Shown in pieces: positions 1-8,403 of a DNA stretch of 64,000 nt; the first letter of the stretch is position 1; each line of letters begins with the position of its first letter. The translations under genes were made by a program, and so were the position numbers. The notes below the pieces were generated by a model. That model was given only the letters and a program-made list of their open reading frames with translations. It did not search any database and was not told the origin of the DNA. The stretch covers positions 41,911 through 105,910 of the forward strand of contig NZ_BJYA01000018.1 of NCBI RefSeq assembly GCF_007991275.1. The letters run 5' to 3'. This DNA comes from Alkalibacillus haloalkaliphilus (GTDB lineage Bacteria > Bacillota > Bacilli > Bacillales > Alkalibacillaceae).

Positions 1-250
1 CGATGACACCTCATAAACATAGAGCAGACTCCTATTGGACCATAATCTTCCTTAACCAGTTACAGTTTAAGTAAGTGAATGTCATAGTACGCGTCATCAA
101 GTGTCTCATATGCTTACTTAATGATGAAATCAATCAAGAAGATCCCAGTTGTGTTATGACGCTCACTCTACAGTGTTTCTGTTCATAATCGTCATTTAAT
201 TAAATACAGTATTTCATCTATCATCTCGGAAATTTAATAGGAAGAAAACC
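1..250. other. no gene recognised
   Basis: I see no convincing open reading frame, RNA gene or clear hairpin in this stretch at the window edge. It lies downstream of the minus-strand gene that ends at 251. Confidence 0.4.
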
Positions 251-796
251 TTATTCTTTTATCAGTACAGGATTTAGAATACCTGCAACTATTCTTTCTG
301 ACAAGTCAGTACGTGCTATTACTGTCATGGATTCACTTTCTTCTAATTCAAACTCTATTTCTGTTGGCGAATTATCAGTATCTAGGTTATATTCATACAA
401 CTCTTCACCTTCATCGTTTATGAAGGTGAAAATTATACTAGAATTAATTTCCTTCCAAGAATTTTCATAATAATCCTTATAAGGCATTATAGATAATGTC
501 CCAGCAAATTTATCATAATCAGACAACTGCCCACGATCAACATTACTTTTCACAGCAACATAATTCATATTTTCAATTATCTCAATGTCCGATTCGTCAT
601 CCATAAAAGGCCCATTATTATACCCATCTAGCACTTCCTGTATCGAACGAGGGTTGATATCCATCCAAATTATATCATCGTAAACTTCCATGTTAGAGTC
701 ATGTACCTCAATACCCTTCTGAAAATCGGTCTCATGAGGAGGAGTATGTGCTTCCCACTGTAGATCACCTAATGAGATATCTCCATCTAAGTACAC
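251..796 (-). CDS. uncharacterised acidic protein, probably severed from its membrane anchor
   Basis: This 181-residue acidic protein has no family I recognise. It is rich in D, E, I and Y, and the second half looks beta-rich (SSIIFTFINDEGEELYEYN). The only usable start in this frame is GTG at 796, and no good ribosome site precedes it at normal spacing. The frame stays open upstream to a TAA at 830-832 and would read SFNNR just before the GTG. A 45-codon membrane ORF (811-948) ends in another frame at that point, and inserting one base into its final AAA run would join the two into one signal-anchored protein. I therefore suspect a one-base frameshift, either real decay or an assembly error. 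If intact, the protein would be a membrane-anchored extracellular domain. Confidence 0.5.
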   Translation of the reverse strand: MYLDGDISLGDLQWEAHTPPHETDFQKGIEVHDSNMEVYDDIIWMDINPRSIQEVLDGYNNGPFMDDESDIEIIENMNYVAVKSNVDRGQLSDYDKFAGTLSIMPYKDYYENSWKEINSSIIFTFINDEGEELYEYNLDTDNSPTEIEFELEESESMTVIARTDLSERIVAGILNPVLIKE

Positions 797-810
797 TCTA
801 TTATTAAAAC

Positions 811-948
811 TTATTTCATCATGCTCCCCTTAAGAACGGTTTCTGAATATATGTTGTGAATGAAGAACGCTAAAAAAATTCCTAAAATTAATATCGCCAA
901 CCATTTCCCTAAATCTTCCGCAAATTCAGTGATCGCATCAAATATCAT
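811..948 (-). CDS. 45-residue single-pass membrane ORF, likely the N-terminus of the next gene
   Basis: A short ORF starts at ATG 948 behind the purine-rich site AGAGGAAAAAG. An amphipathic start (MIFDAITEFAEDLGKW) is followed by a membrane segment of about 18 residues (LAILILGIFLAFFI) and a short tail ending SMMK. It stops at TAA 811-813. The frame of the 181-residue protein downstream is open through this same region, offset by one base. The arrangement is what a frameshifted signal-anchor protein would leave behind; a genuine separate micro-membrane protein is the alternative. No homologue can be named from the sequence. Confidence 0.5.
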   Translation of the reverse strand: MIFDAITEFAEDLGKWLAILILGIFLAFFIHNIYSETVLKGSMMK

Positions 949-1396
949 CTTTTTCCTCTTTTCTACACTTAAACTTTTTGTGCTTACCTAAAGTTTTCAT
1001 TGTAATTATTAAAATTCTATCAATCCCTAATCAATATATAAATGTGGAACAGTTGTCCCCCCTCTGCTTCCAACTATCCCATCATTTCATATCCTTGACT
1101 CAAACATTTATGGATGTGATGTAGAATTTAAGTAAATATAGATTTCCAAAGTCTTCGCTCAATCGACTACGACAATATTTCCTACTTTTTTCCTCCACCT
1201 ACCATCCTTTCAGGCCTTTCAATCCAAAAACAACAAAATTATGTGGGGAGTATACTCGATTTCAAACTATTCTAGACATATGTAAGGTGATTCTTAATTA
1301 TCTTAATTGCACTTCAAACCAGTCATGGCGGGGCTTTTAATTAAGAACCCTTCAATCTTATCAGTTCTTAACTAAAACCATATTTGAAATAATAAA
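949..1396. other. gap without recognisable gene
   Basis: About 450 bases of AT-rich sequence between the small membrane ORF and the secreted acidic protein. I see no ORF with a ribosome site and no RNA gene. A promoter for the membrane ORF would lie in its left part (minus strand), but no box is clear. Confidence 0.4.
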
Positions 1397-2308
1397 TTAA
1401 TTTACAAGTTTAATAGCTTTAATAATGCTTTTAAAGTCTATTGATTCTAACGAATTACGTTCTTGGATTAATTCTTTTAGTTTCTTAGATTCATACCCTA
1501 ACTCTTTTGCTTCTTCTTTTGTTAATTCACACTTTTCTTCGTCCAATTGAACAAAATAACTTTCTTTTTCCTTTTCAACCTCAAATTCATGAATCTGTTT
1601 TAAATTTTCCATATCACAAAGGTTTTCTTCTTCGTCCTTTTCTTCCTGTTCATTTGTTTCATTCTGCGGTGTTTGATTATTTTCTTCCTCAGTAGTTTCA
1701 GAGTGTTCGTTTGATGTATCATCATTTCCGTTTGAACTTGATGTATCGTTTTGTTCATCAGATGTATTGCTCTCTTCATTGGTTGTAGAACTATCATCTG
1801 TTTCTTTATCAGAAGTCGAGCTGTCATCTGTATTATTAGAGTTGTTATCAGATTCTTCGTTCGAGCCTTCTGATTCACTTGATTCCTTGTCTGTATTTTC
1901 AGACTCATTATCATTAGAAGTGTCTGTTTCTTCTTCCTTTTCGCTTTCCTCTTGTTCGTTTTGTTCGTTTTGTTCCTCAGATGAATTATCAGGTTCTATG
2001 ATATATACCGTTAATGTTGGATTAGGTTGTCTGGGTACAGGAACGTTTTCAAACTCTTGACCGTTGTATTCTACTGGGTAAGTTAGAGAACCATTAATGT
2101 AAAATTGATCCTCACTTTCTTGATAATAGCCCCATACTGTATCACAAGGGTCTGTCGCATCTGCTTGATTATTAAAATCGTGACTATTACCATCAATTGT
2201 CATTTCACACGTTGTTTCATATTCTTCTTCGTCTGCAAAAGTATTTGTTGGAAAGGCTACAAGTAATAATCCTATAAATAAAACCAATGTTCTAGTTATA
2301 CTTTTCAA
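1397..2308 (-). CDS. secreted protein with long acidic Ser/Asn/Glu-rich linker
   Basis: The start is TTG at 2308 behind GGGGAG. A signal peptide is clear: MKSITR, a hydrophobic core LVLFIGLLLVAF, and a cleavage site near TFA-DEE at residue 25. A small domain follows (about 28-105) with two cysteines (TTCEM and DPCDT) that could form a disulphide. Residues about 107-228 are a low-complexity stretch of S, N, E, D and T, typical of an extracellular spacer. The last 75 residues (from LCDMENL) are charged and helical, with two more cysteines. No sortase motif or C-terminal membrane anchor is visible, so the protein is probably released or loosely wall-bound. Function unknown. Confidence 0.7.
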   Translation of the reverse strand: MKSITRTLVLFIGLLLVAFPTNTFADEEEYETTCEMTIDGNSHDFNNQADATDPCDTVWGYYQESEDQFYINGSLTYPVEYNGQEFENVPVPRQPNPTLTVYIIEPDNSSEEQNEQNEQEESEKEEETDTSNDNESENTDKESSESEGSNEESDNNSNNTDDSSTSDKETDDSSTTNEESNTSDEQNDTSSSNGNDDTSNEHSETTEEENNQTPQNETNEQEEKDEEENLCDMENLKQIHEFEVEKEKESYFVQLDEEKCELTKEEAKELGYESKKLKELIQERNSLESIDFKSIIKAIKLVN

Positions 2309-2430
2309 GTTTATCTCCCCATTTAAATCTTAGTATGAATTTGAATACAATATATCATAAGTACTAATAAAAATGAATATTTTGTGAATTTTTGGCGACA
2401 ATTGTCTATAATTAACAAAGTTAAATATTA

Positions 2431-2879
2431 TCATAGGGAATCAATACTTATAATCCAATTCATAGTATCAAATTCCTCAGTCGCATCGTATAAAAAGCTT
2501 AGTTCACTTTCTAAGGGCAAATATTTTTCATAGGCTTGATTACCTTTACTTCGCGCTTTGTGTATCGTAAACTCCTTTTTCGTTAAATTTAATTGAGCTT
2601 CATAATGTTTATTAAAAATGCAAACATTTAACTCTTGGAATTCAATTTGATAAGGTTTATGAACAAATTCAGTAAACATTTGATATAACACAGGAGTGAT
2701 ATAAAGCGTCTGCCTACAAACGGACAAGAGTGATTATTTTTAAATAGATCGTCAAGGGCATCTCTATCATACGCTGTCAATAACATGAGATAACTCGGCA
2801 TTTCTATAAAACCATTTGTAATTTCATATAAATCTTTGCAAGAGCGACAACCTAATACTACTTTATTGTTATTTTCCAA
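2431..2879 (-). pseudogene. two-frame small gene, probably frameshifted
   Basis: Two overlapping frames look like one gene. The first begins at TTG 2879, correctly spaced behind AAAGGAGGTG, and encodes LENNNKVVLGCRSCKDLYE with a CxxC pair, continuing to a third cysteine at HSCPF; after about 2710 it drifts into low-complexity sequence and stops at 2628. The second frame becomes coding-like at about the same place (CRQTLYITPVLYQMF) and runs to 2431. Its only start, TTG at 2727, has no good ribosome site. Joined near 2715 the product would be about 148 residues. I do not recognise the family. A single indel is the simplest explanation; two real overlapping genes are less likely. Confidence 0.5.
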
Positions 2880-3020
2880 CAGACGAGCACCTCCTTTTTC
2901 AGGCAATTCAGTAACTCTACCCTGTAGCAGAAATAATAATAGAAGTTGAAACTGTTTATTCTATCTACTACAACATTTATACATAGAGGAAAGTTATAAT
3001 GAATTTTAATCGAAAAATAA

Positions 3021-3060
3021 AATAGCCACAAAACCTCCTTATACAGAGCTTGTGACTATA
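3021..3060 (-). terminator. intrinsic terminator
   Basis: On the minus strand ATAGTCACAA pairs with TTGTGGCTAT (one G-U pair), followed by TTTATTTTTC. It lies just after the stop of the 105-residue gene at 3076. Confidence 0.6.
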
Positions 3061-3075
3061 GCACAGTACCATTAA

Positions 3076-3393
3076 TTATTCGTATAGTTCCTTCCAGATA
3101 TTTTTTGCAATAATTAAGGTTTTATTAAAATCTAATTCTCTACCAAATGTATACTTGAAACTTTCAACAATACTCTCTGCTAATTGAATTTCATCTTCAT
3201 TCTCCAAGATCGTATTGACTACCTTTTCAACCTCTTCTTCATATTCATCAGGTGGAGCTCCCATTTCAATTAGTTGCATTGGATCCCAAATATTAATATG
3301 TTTTGTTACCACTTTAGTAGCTAAAGGTTTAAGATAACTCACATAATCCTCCTTCACAATATAAAATGAAAGTTTTAAAATTAACTTAGCCAT
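3076..3393 (-). CDS. DUF1871-like small acidic protein
   Basis: The protein has 105 residues. The central WDPMQLIEMGAPPDEYEEEV resembles the DUF1871 family (B. subtilis YugE type), whose hallmark is a WDP motif followed by a gap and an acidic helix. Such small helical proteins are often found near toxin-immunity or phage genes, but their biochemical role is unknown. The ribosome site is poor (TAACCTAAAAAATG), so the start at 3393 is only probable. An intrinsic terminator follows at 3021-3060, so this is likely a single-gene transcript. The family call rests on motif memory, not on a search. Confidence 0.5.
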   Translation of the reverse strand: MAKLILKLSFYIVKEDYVSYLKPLATKVVTKHINIWDPMQLIEMGAPPDEYEEEVEKVVNTILENEDEIQLAESIVESFKYTFGRELDFNKTLIIAKNIWKELYE

Positions 3394-3466
3394 TTTTTAG
3401 GTTATCTACGTTTCTTCTAAATTATATATAAAACTAACTTTTTTGTTTACACTCGCATAATAGAGT

Positions 3467-3943
3467 TTAATTGTTCCCTCTAGTTTTATTATAGCCTTTT
3501 TTGTAAGACTCATAGGCTTCAATGGCATACCTCTTCAATTCATTTAAAGTGTTAAAACCACTATTTTCAAGTGCAATCATTTTAATTACCCAATGATCTC
3601 CGTATTTGAAATCTGCATACACATCACCATTTCCTCTTCCAGTGAAATGACTGTTTACTCTATTCAATACTTGCTTCCCTTGTCCTACATAATAAACGTC
3701 TTTAGACTTATTATATAAAATATAAACTCCTGCAAAATTATAATTGTTTGAATACAATGGTTTTCCACTTCCACCAAAACTTTTATTTCTCATTACCCAA
3801 AATTCATCATGCGTTATTTCTAATGTGTTGTTAGCTAAATCAAATATTTGCTCACTTATTTTCTTTTGGTTTTTAATTTAAGCTATATAAAAAACAATTA
3901 TAGCTATTATAAGGACAAATGGTATAAAGAATAGCAAATCCAC
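3467..3943 (-). pseudogene. membrane-anchored GIY-YIG nuclease interrupted by an in-frame stop
   Basis: The GIY-YIG domain is clear: GVYILYN, then YYVGQGKQVLNRVNSHF, a conserved glutamate in AIEAYE and the closing GYNKTRGN. An ATG at 3793 gives 108 residues but has no ribosome site and lies inside the conserved stretch FWVMRNKSFGG. Reading further upstream in the same frame, coding-like sequence (KNQKKISEQIFDLANNT) continues to a TAA at 3878-3880. Beyond it, still in the same frame, are 21 codons of pure membrane segment (LLFFIPFVLIIAIIVFYIA) starting at GTG 3943 behind AAAAGGTGA. The gene is therefore a 158-residue membrane-anchored nuclease split by one nonsense codon at position 22. The downstream part might still be made by reinitiation. 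Confidence 0.75.
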
Positions 3944-4024
3944 TAAATCACCTTTTAAATGTAAATAGTGCGAATAAAAATAAAAAACTACCTTCTCCAA
4001 ACGATTACCAACCAACACAAAAAT

Positions 4025-4059
4025 ACCTCAGCCCCTTTATTTATAAAAGGGGCTGAGGT
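4025..4059 (-). terminator. strong intrinsic terminator
   Basis: A perfect 14-bp stem (ACCTCAGCCCCTTT with its complement) and 7-base loop. On the minus strand it is followed by ATTTTTGTG, so it ends transcripts coming from the PD-(D/E)XK/Z1 pair to the right. Confidence 0.8.
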
Positions 4060-4413
4060 TAATCAGCTATTATTACATTTATCACAAAAAATATTAAACG
4101 TCCTCGAAGCAAACATTCTTCACGCATAAAATGCTGATATGACAACATACTTAAGCAAAAAGGTGCAAAAATAGTACAAAACAATAAGTAGTGTCATTTA
4201 AGTTTTTACCAGGTACTTATTACAACTCTCTTAATGTCAGGAATAATAAAGGTTGCAACCTTTGACTTAAACAACCTATAACCCCAATTAAGTCAATTAC
4301 AAACTTTTAGGAATAGATGCAAGGATTCTTCTAACTCAATCAACAACACACTCTATTTTATAAAGACCACTAGAATAGCAGGATAATTCCTCATTCATAT
4401 CAAAAACCACTAA
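4060..4413. other. gap without recognisable gene
   Basis: About 350 bases between the terminator and the end of the PD-(D/E)XK gene. It is AT-rich, with no ORF that has a ribosome site and no tRNA. It may simply be the 3' untranslated part of the Z1 operon. Confidence 0.4.
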
Positions 4414-5418
4414 CTAAGTTATATTTACAAGCATTTCATTCTTATTAACTAGGTAATCTTCACAATCCACTAAATTAATACTGTATGAAACACCTGAAAC
4501 TCCCTGCCTCATTTCGCTTGGTAAAATTCTTGGAAACCTCCCTTTCACTTCGAAAACCGATTCCTTTCTAATTTCATAAGAGGTATCATAAGACAAGTCA
4601 TGTAGATCATCATAGTTCCACTCGTCTAACTTATCATTGAATCTCTGATATATGAATGGGTCCGTTTGAAATAGATCCTTCACTTCATTCACTAATGAAG
4701 GCAAGGTCACTCCACAGTTTGGTGTCTTTTCTAACGATAAGTGATACATATACAGATGATTTAGTCTATTTTCATCAAGTTGAAACTCATTGGCTATTTT
4801 CACCTTTTCATTTGCTCGATATAATGAGGTTTTCACTTCTACCTCTAGACGATTGTAAGAGAAGTCTCGATTTGCACCTTCTGGACCAATCCACCCATTG
4901 ATAACTAACGCCTTGTCAATCCCTGCATTTACTTTTAATTTTATGAGATATAATTCAGCCAATAGTCCACGTTGTTGCTCCTCCGTTAACTTTAAGCTAA
5001 CTTTCCGTGCTAAAAACTGCTGCCACTTTGTCAGCCGTTTGATAAAAGTTCTAACAGCAATCACTTCATCAGTAATTTTATCCATCCTTCGAATCAAATC
5101 CATCGTTAACGTTTCAAAGAATTCCATATATTCTTTTTTCGTTACGGTTAAAGTAATATCGATGTAACTATCTCCCCTAATGGATTTATATAGCTCTACA
5201 TTATATCCTTTAGTTTCAGGAATATCGTGTGGGTTTGGAGCCATTTGAACAGGGATTGACACAGTTAACATTCTTTTACGTGTATTAGCATGAAGCCCAA
5301 TGTACATACAAACTTCTCCTGCCCAAACCTGTAATCGTTCAACTACTCCATCTTTCTTTTTAGATCTTGCTATTTCTGATTCCATCTCTAACCATAAATT
5401 CTTTGGTGGCTCAAGCAT
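4414..5418 (-). CDS. PD-(D/E)XK motif protein, DUF4420 family
   Basis: The protein has 334 residues from ATG 5418, which follows AAGGAAGGTG at good spacing (a GTG nine bases earlier lies in that site). The nuclease fold is supported by E155 (GLLAEL), D185 (NRDFSYN) and E194-V-K196 (EVEVKTS), the order expected for PD-(D/E)XK enzymes. This matches DUF4420, the usual small partner of Z1-domain helicases in restriction-like cassettes. It starts 15 bases after the Z1 gene, so the two are co-transcribed. The known family context includes a cytosine methylase, a GHKL ATPase and an AIPR protein; none is in this window. I infer a DNA-cleaving or target-recognition subunit. Confidence 0.75.
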   Translation of the reverse strand: MLEPPKNLWLEMESEIARSKKKDGVVERLQVWAGEVCMYIGLHANTRKRMLTVSIPVQMAPNPHDIPETKGYNVELYKSIRGDSYIDITLTVTKKEYMEFFETLTMDLIRRMDKITDEVIAVRTFIKRLTKWQQFLARKVSLKLTEEQQRGLLAELYLIKLKVNAGIDKALVINGWIGPEGANRDFSYNRLEVEVKTSLYRANEKVKIANEFQLDENRLNHLYMYHLSLEKTPNCGVTLPSLVNEVKDLFQTDPFIYQRFNDKLDEWNYDDLHDLSYDTSYEIRKESVFEVKGRFPRILPSEMRQGVSGVSYSINLVDCEDYLVNKNEMLVNIT

Positions 5419-5433
5419 TAAAAGCACCTTCCT

Positions 5434-8253
5434 TTACTTTTCATCATATAGATTTGCAAGATAGGTATCATTCGCTAAATATTTTACAGATTCCGCCGTT
5501 TCTGTTTCTGGGAAACTAATTGCATAAGAAACAATTGGTTTACACTCTCCTGGTACAACATAGGCAGGGTCGATAATATAAATCATAAGGAACCCTGCTT
5601 TATCTGGTCGGTTGTATCGAACAAAAGGACCAGCTGGATAATAAATTTTTGTTGGATCTGAATTTTTATTTTCACGCATATGTTCACGATATTCATTCAA
5701 TGCTTGAGTATAATGCTCTGGATAGTACACCTCCATATCCATCGATTCATGGCGTTTCGAAATTAAATGGGCTTTCTCAATCTGAAAATACGTGGGGTTA
5801 GTTGGGCTAGCATCTTTTCGTATAACCATACCAACTTTGTGACCTGCAATATTATGAAATACTCTATATTTAGTTACACCTTCCCCCCCTAATTTTATTT
5901 TGATTTTCTTCTGTGATGAACTCATTATTTGCACGGTCCAATTTGTTAACCTACCCAAATTGACTTGTTGTTCAATATATGAGCTTAATGCTTCCGGATG
6001 AGTATTTACAGAATAAGGATGGTTTATAAAACTCATAATCAATTCCACTACTTTATCTGCTGAAATCCCTCCCCACTGAAGAGTTCTCTTACTATCAGGT
6101 GCTCCTAACGAGTCAATCCATTTTTCGAACATCATATAGTTATTGGCGATTATTTCCTTATTTTTATACATAAAAGTATGAGCAGCCAATTTCCCACTAA
6201 AGTTAACGGTTAATTCGGTGCTATTTCTTTTTTTGTTTGGAGATGTGACATGAAGGCCTTCAGGGTGGGTTCTTACCTTTAGCCCGTATTCTTGAGGAGT
6301 TTTGCCTCTCGCATTCATTATGGCAAATTCTTGTTTCATTTCTTCTTCAATCTTCGCCATATGAATGTATGCATTGACTAAATCTTCAGTTGTATATAAA
6401 CGACATAAATCGATAAACCCATCTTTATATCCAAAAAAGCGCCCCATTTGTACAAGCGTGTCTCCTGCACTTGTGCCTCTTAATAAATAAGAAATCGACA
6501 GCCCTTCTAAAGTCAATCCACGCGATAACAAGTCTCCTCCTACAGCAATTACATTTAATCCGTTTTCACTGTAATCATCATAATTTAAATATTCACGTCT
6601 TTTTGAATTAACTGTCCTCACTTCAATAATTTGAACCTCTTCTAACAACATTTCTTTCACATCATACCAACTGGTGCCAGTGATTTTTTTGTCCCGAACC
6701 ATTTCTACGGTTTCTTTCGTTGTATTTACAATATCCGAGAAGTACAATTCCTTAAAAATTTCATATATAGGGTCATCTTGATCTTTGAGTGCATTCTTAA
6801 TGTTTCGCAATTCATCATCAATCAAGTCTGCCACATCACATTGCACATCTTTAAATCGAGAAACATGCACAAGCATAGAATTATGACTTTTCTCTTGCTT
6901 CCTAGCCTTCCGAACACAACACACCAATATAAACATTTGGATAGCTTCTCGCAAGCTATTTGGAAGTTCATTTATCTCTAAGTTTATTTTATGAGGGGAT
7001 GGAATAATGTCTTCGGTATCAGTAACCCTCCTTATAATTGGAAGAGAGTCTTTATGCTCTAACCCCAATTCATCATCACTTTCTAACCCGAAGATTTTAG
7101 AAGGACCATAATAATTGGTGGGTGTTGGCATGTTAACAATAAAATCTTTGGGAAAGAGACTCAAACCGAATTCTTCCAAGTTTTGTTCATCAGTCTCTTT
7201 CTTAGCAAATACATTGGCATAAGGGGTAGCAGTATAACCTATATACGCGTTTTTCCGAAATAATTTCATAATTTTACGCACATTTCCATTAATAGCTTTT
7301 ACTTCGTTATTCTTCCCAGTATTTGCTGTATAAAAGTCGCATTCATCATCTAAAATAACCGCTGGCACATCATCAATATATAATTGACCTGTTTCTGAAT
7401 CAGTTTTTGCATTGCGCTTCAGCCATGACAACACATTTTTTAAGATAGAATCATTCTTTTTTACTACAAGTAAAATAGTATCGCCACCAACTTTAATATT
7501 GGTATCTGACAATATTCTGTTGAAATCTTCTTGGTACTCCTTCCCTGTCAATGAATGAACAGTTGGCAAGTTGTATGTATCACCTAAAACACAAATACTT
7601 CCTTGGTCACTATATTGCTCTTCTAGAACATATTCCCCTAAGAAGCCTTCATCAATTCTTTTTTGTGTCTGTGTTCGAAGTCCTTCATCATGTCCACCTA
7701 GAACGATTACTAACTTTGCACCTGCATCTACAGATTTACAAACTAATCCTGTATAATGAGTCGTTTTTCCAACTTGAACTTTTCCAGACACCACCCCGAA
7801 AACATCCTTGAAATCTTCCCCTTTTGGGTTACCCATCATATCCAAAACACGATTTGTACTACTGTCGAGAGAGGATATAACAAGGGATGGCATTTTTTTT
7901 ACTTGTTCTAGATACGTTTCATATCTCTCCCAAAAATGCCACTTGATATTTGATATCTCTTCATTCAACCAAGGTTTTTTCTTTTTTGATGACTTACCTT
8001 GAATAACTCGTTCTTTGTCATCAATAAAGATGGACATATCATATTCCAACCTTTTCTCTAGCAATTCTTGATCATAGTCAGCATGTTTATCAATCGCTTT
8101 TACCATATGATTCACCTTTAGTAATATTTCCTTCTTATCTCTCATATTAATCATGTTATTATTTTTACGATAGCTCTTCATCACCACAGGTAAAATACGT
8201 AAAGCTTCTTCCGTAAAATCCAGGTCTTGTACCTTTAACGTTTCATTCGACAT
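5434..8253 (-). CDS. Z1-domain superfamily 2 helicase/ATPase
   Basis: The protein has 939 residues, starting at ATG 8253 behind GGAGATGG. Helicase motifs run in order: Walker A GKVQVGKT (157-164), Walker B ILDDECDF near residue 300, motif III YTATPYANVFA, and in the second half GGDLLSRGLTLEGL with QMGRFFGYKDG, corresponding to motifs V and VI. The Z1 domain (PF10593) is the recognised second half. Family members are linked to DUF4420 nucleases in anti-phage and restriction cassettes, and the same pairing is seen here. The likely role is ATP-driven DNA remodelling or translocation coupled to the DUF4420 nuclease. No methyltransferase lies next to it, which is odd for a restriction system. Confidence 0.85.
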   Translation of the reverse strand: MSNETLKVQDLDFTEEALRILPVVMKSYRKNNNMINMRDKKEILLKVNHMVKAIDKHADYDQELLEKRLEYDMSIFIDDKERVIQGKSSKKKKPWLNEEISNIKWHFWERYETYLEQVKKMPSLVISSLDSSTNRVLDMMGNPKGEDFKDVFGVVSGKVQVGKTTHYTGLVCKSVDAGAKLVIVLGGHDEGLRTQTQKRIDEGFLGEYVLEEQYSDQGSICVLGDTYNLPTVHSLTGKEYQEDFNRILSDTNIKVGGDTILLVVKKNDSILKNVLSWLKRNAKTDSETGQLYIDDVPAVILDDECDFYTANTGKNNEVKAINGNVRKIMKLFRKNAYIGYTATPYANVFAKKETDEQNLEEFGLSLFPKDFIVNMPTPTNYYGPSKIFGLESDDELGLEHKDSLPIIRRVTDTEDIIPSPHKINLEINELPNSLREAIQMFILVCCVRKARKQEKSHNSMLVHVSRFKDVQCDVADLIDDELRNIKNALKDQDDPIYEIFKELYFSDIVNTTKETVEMVRDKKITGTSWYDVKEMLLEEVQIIEVRTVNSKRREYLNYDDYSENGLNVIAVGGDLLSRGLTLEGLSISYLLRGTSAGDTLVQMGRFFGYKDGFIDLCRLYTTEDLVNAYIHMAKIEEEMKQEFAIMNARGKTPQEYGLKVRTHPEGLHVTSPNKKRNSTELTVNFSGKLAAHTFMYKNKEIIANNYMMFEKWIDSLGAPDSKRTLQWGGISADKVVELIMSFINHPYSVNTHPEALSSYIEQQVNLGRLTNWTVQIMSSSQKKIKIKLGGEGVTKYRVFHNIAGHKVGMVIRKDASPTNPTYFQIEKAHLISKRHESMDMEVYYPEHYTQALNEYREHMRENKNSDPTKIYYPAGPFVRYNRPDKAGFLMIYIIDPAYVVPGECKPIVSYAISFPETETAESVKYLANDTYLANLYDEK

Positions 8254-8336
8254 TCAAGATCCATCTCCTAATTAAATGTTTTTAAAATTATTTACATTTA
8301 ATTAAGTTTTTAAACTGGGACAATATGAAATAAATT

Positions 8337-8386
8337 AAAGGAGGTGTTCTAAAAGTAACTTTCAATCACTTTTGGACACCTCCTTT
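8337..8386 (-). terminator. intrinsic terminator between HEPN gene and Z1 gene
   Basis: AAAGGAGGTGT pairs perfectly with ACACCTCCTTT, and the inner part adds an imperfect AAAAGT/ACTTTT stem. It lies just after the stop at 8404 and has T-rich flanks on both strands. It separates the Z1 pair from the gene upstream. Confidence 0.75.
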
Positions 8387-8403
8387 GTTTTATTTCAATC
8401 TAT

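Noticed and set aside
1600..2060. Long ORFs on both strands inside the acidic secreted protein gene
   Set aside because: They are shadows of the low-complexity Ser/Asn/Glu codons (poly-S/L on the opposite strand).
4094..4106. CGTCCTCGAAG as the left attachment copy of tRNA-Arg
   Set aside because: Only ten of eleven bases match the tRNA end (CGCCCTCGAAG) and similarity stops there; expected att repeats are longer.
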